Source: Albugo candida (Eukaryota > Oomycota > Peronosporomycetes > Albuginales > Albuginaceae). From it: DNA of 64,000 bases. Both the position numbers and the translations under genes were made by a program. The stretch covers positions 62,001-126,000 of the forward strand of contig CAJNAR010000001.1 of assembly GCA_905220665.1 (NCBI GenBank), given 5' to 3'. This document shows positions 59,276-64,000 of this stretch, piece by piece. The notes under the pieces are model-generated. The model saw only the letters and a program-made list of their open reading frames with translations. It made no database searches and was not told the DNA's origin. The stretch's first letter is position 1. Each line of letters begins with the position of its first letter.

Positions 59276-61231
59276 TTATTTAATGTTTTTCTTGCACTTC
59301 TTACGGGCAAGCAGTGCCCTGCTTCTCACAAGCTCTGCATAAACGTTTTTTGGGTTTTGCCTTGGGTTCCACATATTTAAACCCAGATAAATTGCGTCGA
59401 TCCATTTTGTTGGCGTGGCCTTCCTTTCGGGCGCGCTATTACTGGCTCTTGCAAAGTTTTTGGAATTTGTTGCGAAAGTGGCTGAAGTTCGTCGAGTGTC
59501 GTAGCCTGCTGACGGTCTGGAAAGGCCCCAAAGCAAGTGGCCACTTGATCAAGTAACATCGGGAGACTTTTGGGTGGCCGCAACGGAAGAAAACTTAGTT
59601 GGTGGGGCTTAGCCACGTGTCAATGCGGATGGATGTCGCTCATTTGCAAAGTTTGTTTCTGGCGCAGGTATTGGTGCAGTCTGTGCTTACAGAGGAGACC
59701 CCAGACTGTGGAAAATACTCCAGAGCATACTTCTTCGTCGTTTCTTTGTGGCTAGCGGGTAACTTTCAACTTTGATTCAGTGCAAAATGAGAATTTTTAA
59801 GGTGGAATCCCGAAAATTGATTCCTTGAGGCGTTGGCTGTGCATAGTTGCATATTCTCATTTGTTGACGCTGTCGGGACACATGGTGCTCTGCAAGATTA
59901 TTTTCACTAGCTAGATATCATTTTTCGCAGGACGAAAAAACGTGTATATGCCAGTTGGCATGTATTGCTTGAGCATGTGGAGAGCGCTTTTACCGCGCGA
60001 GGTTGCAGTAGACCGAAATGCGTTATACGGTCAGTCTAAGCAGTTGCAAACATTTCTTTGTAGGGAATCCATGTTTCAACAATATATTTGATTATTGCAC
60101 TGTCCACACGCAATTTGAAACGTTGCCATTGTTTATCGAAGGAGCCTTCTGTTCGTGCGTACATGATTGGCATCCAATCCTTCATGTAGTATATCCATTC
60201 TTCTTCTTTTGGAATAGATGCTTGCATTTTTCACTATGTTTTTTCAATATGTCATACGCATAACAGAATTTGGGAAGCAGCGAAGTGTTCTTGAATTCCT
60301 GAATTTAGCGCCTGCTCGCGATCAACGACAAGAGCTTTTGGGAGAAATCCGTCCTTAAAGATCGATCGAAAGAATTCTATTGCTGAAGATTATGAGGATT
60401 GATTCTCGTTCGTCATGAAAACAAATGCGACAAAAAAGGTTTTATACATCGACGAGCACCTAACGAGATGCAACAACGGAAGCTTCAAAGCATTTGTCTT
60501 GTATGTGGCATCCACCAGAAAAATGTCATTGTGGCTCCGAGTCATCTCGGTAGATCTTGGATGGGCAAAGTAGAGGTGAGAAATTTTGCCGTCATCATTT
60601 CTCACTATTGCTTCAACATCAATTTGCAATCTGCTAAATTTCTGTACAAGAGCATCCATCGGTGTACAGACATACAAAGTTTTAAGAATTGCGGCTTGTC
60701 GGACGTTATCCAGTTTTGTTTAAGGCAAAAAAAGTCCATGATCATTCCGCAAACATGTTCGAATGTTTCTCGTTGAGACCCTAGCATCATACAATCCAAC
60801 TATTGTCTTTTTCATTTCTTTTTCGAGTCGGAGGTGGACAGGATGGGCGCTTGTGGAGATGGATGGCATATGATAATGATCCTCTTCAACCACGTGAAAA
60901 GTCCAGTGCAGTTCATCCTGTATGGCATACAAGCGAAATGGAAGTTGACGAGTACTGTCGAAGTATTTCGTGCTCTAGTCTCTTCCGTTAGACCGAGACG
61001 ATTGCTCTAAGACCCTCCTCGGTCACATTTCTAATGGACCGTATAGTGCCCGTTACGCTGCTTGTAGGATGCTTTTGTCACTATCTTATAGCCTTGGCTG
61101 GCAGAAAATTCATTCAATCCCTTTTCCATCGCTTCGCGAGAACTATTTTCAACTCCAACAAGTCCCGTTGGTGGCTGCAGCAATTTATTTTGAACAATGG
61201 CATCATATTCTCTCATGTATTTTGAATCCAT
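59276..61231 (-). pseudogene. MULE transposase with FAR1-like DNA-binding region, broken
   Basis: Reading in from 61231: a FAR1/WRKY-GCM1-like start (EFSASQGYKIVTKASYKQRN), then KCDRGGS and LTEETRARNTST with in-frame stops, then an HPVHLRLEKEM block. The MULE transposase core follows: FLVDATYKTNALKLPLLHL and FFVAFVFMTNE. In the next phase come FLPKALVVDREQALNSGIQ and a stop at the place of the family's conserved WHI. The next block is FDKQWQRFKL and YIVETWIPYKEMF. The C-terminus near 59450 has an AT-hook-like VIARPKGRPRQQ. The legible domain order identifies the family; the stops and phase shifts show inactivity. Confidence 0.82.
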
Positions 61232-61376
61232 TGTTTGCTTGAATGCCGTTATTATTGCACAACTTGTTGTATATTGCTGCGTGATAGGGAGGGAAGCGAA
61301 AATGTGGAAACGGGTAAGGTATTATGTGTCTATCTTACGTAAACGCAGTAATATATCGATCAATTTATATTAGTTT

Positions 61377-61428
61377 TTTACACTATTTAGCCAATCAGAG
61401 ATGTTTTGTCTGTGGCAATAGTCACACC
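61377..61428 (-). repeat. MULE right terminal inverted repeat
   Basis: 52 bp, inverted relative to the left TIR, ending GTCACACC on the plus strand. Confidence 0.85.
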
Positions 61429-61959
61429 ATTTAGTTATCTTACTTGTCTGTATATTTCCGGGAAGGCAGCCAATGAGAACATGCAAATAAAACGGAGCCG
61501 CTCACGATTGGATAAAGATGTCGTGTATGGGACGAATGAAAACGTCACAATTAAAGCTGAAGCATCTATCATGTTTGATGCATTTATATGTAGATCAACT
61601 CAGACTCAGAGCGATACGTCATGATTGATCAGAAGCTGGCTACTTGTCTGATCTATTGTCTTCGTAGCATGCATTACGCAAAATTGTGCATAACAGTAGC
61701 GCATTATACTATAATAAAACAAAGCGAGCACGGCACAACATTATCTGATGTTAACGACTCACTTTTAGAATTACATCATGTCTTCACTATTTTCGACATC
61801 TCCACTGTAACACTTGAGCAATCACACAGCACTACAACAATAACATACCCCCCCCAAACAATAACAGAACACTACTAACTACTACAACAACATGGAATTG
61901 TCCCCAAAATAAGAAGCCGCTATCGAAACTGGACGCATGGAGGACTGTATTCGTTCGAG
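61429..61959. other. Spacer holding the uninterrupted copy of a dispersed repeat
   Basis: Positions 61591-61715 match both flanks of the copia element (54781-54827 and 59070-59137) read as one continuous sequence. The rest is AT-rich with CA/AAC-rich runs (about 61810-61890) and no recognised gene. Confidence 0.6.
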
Positions 61960-62555
61960 TATCTCAATTATCTCACCTTCAACCTTAGCCGAAGACGTTC
62001 AACGCACGGATATACTGTTGAAAAGCCGATCAAGGATGGTCCCATTCAAAGCGATACTGTAGTTGCCAAAACAAAGAAGATCGATGAGACATCAGGAGTT
62101 ACAGAAACAGAAAACGAACATGTGAACGCCATACAGAAGAAGTCGGAGTATGTGCTTGCAGTACATTACAACGCCCGCATCTTGGAAAGGTCGCGGCATC
62201 GGAAATGACTGCCAAGGAAGCGAAACGAAGAGTTGCAGTTCGTGATTCGTTAGTCATTTTCTTGATTCGCTCATCACGAACTGCAACTCCTCGTTTCGCT
62301 TCCTTGGCATTCCTTTCCGATGCCGCGACCTTTCCAAGCAGCTGATGTTGTACTGAAAGCACATGCTCCGACTTCTTCTGTATGGCGTTCACATGTTCGT
62401 TTTTCTGTTCCTGCAACTCCCTAATGTCACATCGATCTTCTTTGTTTTTTAAGTACAGTATCGCATTGAGTACTTCAGTCCTTGATCGGCTTTTCAGCGA
62501 GTATATCCATGCACTGTATGTCTTTGGCTAAGATTGTCGGTGAAATACTTTAATC
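61960..62555. repeat. Large imperfect inverted repeat (about 285-bp arms)
   Basis: The left arm, about 61960-62246, is the reverse complement of the right arm, about 62273-62555, around a spacer of about 26 bp. Shared blocks include GGATATACT, GAAAAGCCGATCAAGGA, ACGAACATGTGAACGCCATA, GACTTCTTCTGTATGG/its complement, and GAAGCGAAACGA. The right arm, read on the minus strand, encodes part of the kinesin coiled coil (NEHVNAIQKKSEHVL); the left arm encodes a decayed copy of it on the plus strand. Confidence 0.88.
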
Positions 62556-64000
62556 AATACAGCCTTCATGCAACCGTTTCCGGTTATTTTTTTGTTTTGG
62601 TAATGTTTCTAGATCGTTCGCATCACATAGAGACTCTGGTTCTTCAGTGTCATGAAAGCTTTATCGATTTACTTCTTGTGATGCCATCATACAAACCTTC
62701 TTCTGCAGCTTCTCTGCATGATTCTTTAATTCCTTATGCTTAAAATCCAGTTGTTTGTGATCAAACTGACGGTCACTGTACTGACTATCTTTAGTTTCTA
62801 AGGAGAGCCCCAATCTCGCCATCACGCTCTGTTTTTCTTCATCGGCTTGCTTCCAATTCAACTTAAGAGACTCCATCAACTGAGCTTTGCTATCCAGTTG
62901 AGCTTTCAGATCTTTTATTCCAAGTCCTCATCGATCCGACTTCAGTTGAACCTTGAGGTATCCTTCTTCCAGCTTCTAGAACTTCTTCTGGAGCTGTTGC
63001 ATAGGCTCCATAGTGCTTACTTGAGATAACATAGCCGTTTCATGAGCCCTTGTAGATGCACTTGTCTTTCCTGAACGTCCTTGATCGCTGCTTGCTGATA
63101 CATTTTCAAGAGGGGTTGTAAATTCCAGTCGATTCTTTAGCAAATCAACACGATTCTTTGCCAGCTGTAAATCCTTTGAAACAATGTCACAATATCCATC
63201 AAGTCATCGCAACTCTTGCGCTCATTCATGACTGCTTCGTTTTTAATTTTTCCCCCTATTGCCAAACCGAAGGGTCGAAAATGTCTCAGTTGAACCCGAC
63301 ACGCTGCAAGATATGTTCACGATGAGTGTTGTCCGTGAATTGCCCCCAATAGAGTCTTGAAGAATACGGGGAGTGTGGAATCGCGATACAGTACATGATT
63401 CATCTTCGGGTCGGTCAAGTTGTTGATAACGTTCCGAGGGTAGACAGCGATCTATTGAGCATCTTCGCCTCCACAAGCCGTCTTCCAGCAGCTTCGGTCT
63501 TCCTCACCATTTCGGATCCAGCCAGATCCACGAGCTAGAGCTTTCCTGATTTGCCACTTGGATATCAATTTTTTTTTGAGATACTGTCACCATAAGGACA
63601 CTGTGACTGCATGAGCTGCGCTCATTCATTTTGGTTGCGGCCATGGCACGCCTTTTGGTTCCGTCAGTCCCAAGATGCATCAAGTCTTCTGCGCTTGTGA
63701 CGAACGTCTCGATCACATTTCCGACAAAGAAACCACGTCGCGTGTCCTCCCGTATTCGGAGCTTCGTTCCTGCTCTTTGGGGGTTCAAAAGATCGGACAC
63801 TTGCTCCATATAGATTTAGTCATAGCTCAGCTTGATTGTACATTCCAACTTTGCATCAGCAGTATGGACGCAGTTGAATAACTGGACAGCTGTTCTTGGA
63901 ACTATTCCTTGACCCTCAGGGCGATCCGTGTCGTTGCCTTGCAATGCATACGTCTTGCCAGACGAAGTTTGCCTGTACGTGAGAATTGTGAAGTTGTATC
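62247..64000 (-). pseudogene. Kinesin (kinesin-1-like) pseudogene, 5' end outside the window
   Basis: Reading from the right edge on the minus strand: a P-loop region QTSSGKTYALQG, then LSYD-stop-IYMEQVSDLLNP, where a stop replaces the Glu expected in the family. Next come LRIREDTRRGFFVGNVIE, TKMNERSSCSHSV (switch I), a shifted switch II region (LVDLAGSE in pieces near 63520) and RILQDSIGGNSRTTLIVNI, STLRFGNRGK. The neck and coiled coil follow (SLKLNWKQADEEKQSV, then VNAIQKKSEHVL) until it runs into the inverted repeat. Several phase shifts, at least one nonsense codon and a disrupted tail mark it as a pseudogene. The motor start lies beyond position 64000. Confidence 0.85.

Larger units (their letters stand above)
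59138..61428 (-). mobile_element. Mutator-like (MULE) DNA transposon, defective
   Basis: About 2.3 kb with terminal inverted repeats: left 59138-59210, right 61377-61428. On reading the right end in reverse, both start GGTGTGACTATTGCCACAGAC and end GATTGGCTAA..TGTAAA. The left copy carries 21 extra bases. The transposase on the minus strand is broken. I could not find a clear 9-bp target duplication, so the flanks may have changed since insertion. Confidence 0.82.

Noticed and set aside
1..64000. CRISPR arrays, operons or other prokaryotic systems
   Set aside because: Spliced genes, eukaryotic-specific families and retrotransposons show this is eukaryotic nuclear DNA; no regularly spaced repeats were seen.

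Overview
The window is nuclear DNA of a eukaryote, most likely an oomycete or a close flagellated stramenopile. The support is very short GT-AG introns (about 33-67 nt, 130 nt at most) in otherwise compact genes, a ciliary gene (CFAP46), a voltage-sensor/cyclic-nucleotide phosphodiesterase fusion and a GH43-like/EF-hand secreted giant, among LINE, Ty3/gypsy, Ty1/copia and MULE elements. An Albugo-like compact oomycete would fit, but the species is inferred from style and not proven. Many gene models were assembled by joining reading frames at visible splice sites, so exon borders are manual.

Layout: 1-5.5 kb, AT-rich DNA with no recognisable gene. 5.5-8.1 kb (minus), a five-exon DENN-domain protein with a PDZ domain inserted. 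8.9-11.6 kb (minus), the condensin subunit CAP-H/Barren, split into many small exons. 11.6-13.7 kb, no recognised gene. 13.8-15.6 kb (minus), a cysteine-rich protein vaguely like the Cys-rich region of Fab1/PIKfyve. 16.0-28.8 kb, a nest of transposons: a 3' scrap of a LINE, a tRNA-like scrap, a nearly full-length but broken LINE, and an LTR-bounded Ty3/gypsy chromovirus with a deletion in its reverse transcriptase.

29.8-54.3 kb is the gene-rich core: a LIV-1-type ZIP zinc transporter (minus); a protein with two degenerate RNase III domains and a dsRNA-binding domain (minus); head-to-head with it, 36 bp between start codons, a PHD/extended-PHD chromatin reader (plus); the voltage-sensor-PDE fusion (plus); the GH43-like/EF-hand secreted protein (plus); chaperonin subunit CCT3 (plus); and CFAP46 (plus), starting 65 bp after CCT3.

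54.8-64 kb is a second graveyard: an inactive Ty1/copia element (minus) inside a dispersed repeat whose uninterrupted copy lies 7 kb away, a dead MULE DNA transposon with terminal inverted repeats, a large inverted duplication, and a kinesin pseudogene running off the right edge. Themes of the core are intracellular signalling and trafficking, chromosome and chromatin biology, protein folding and flagellar structure. There is no operon or single shared pathway.
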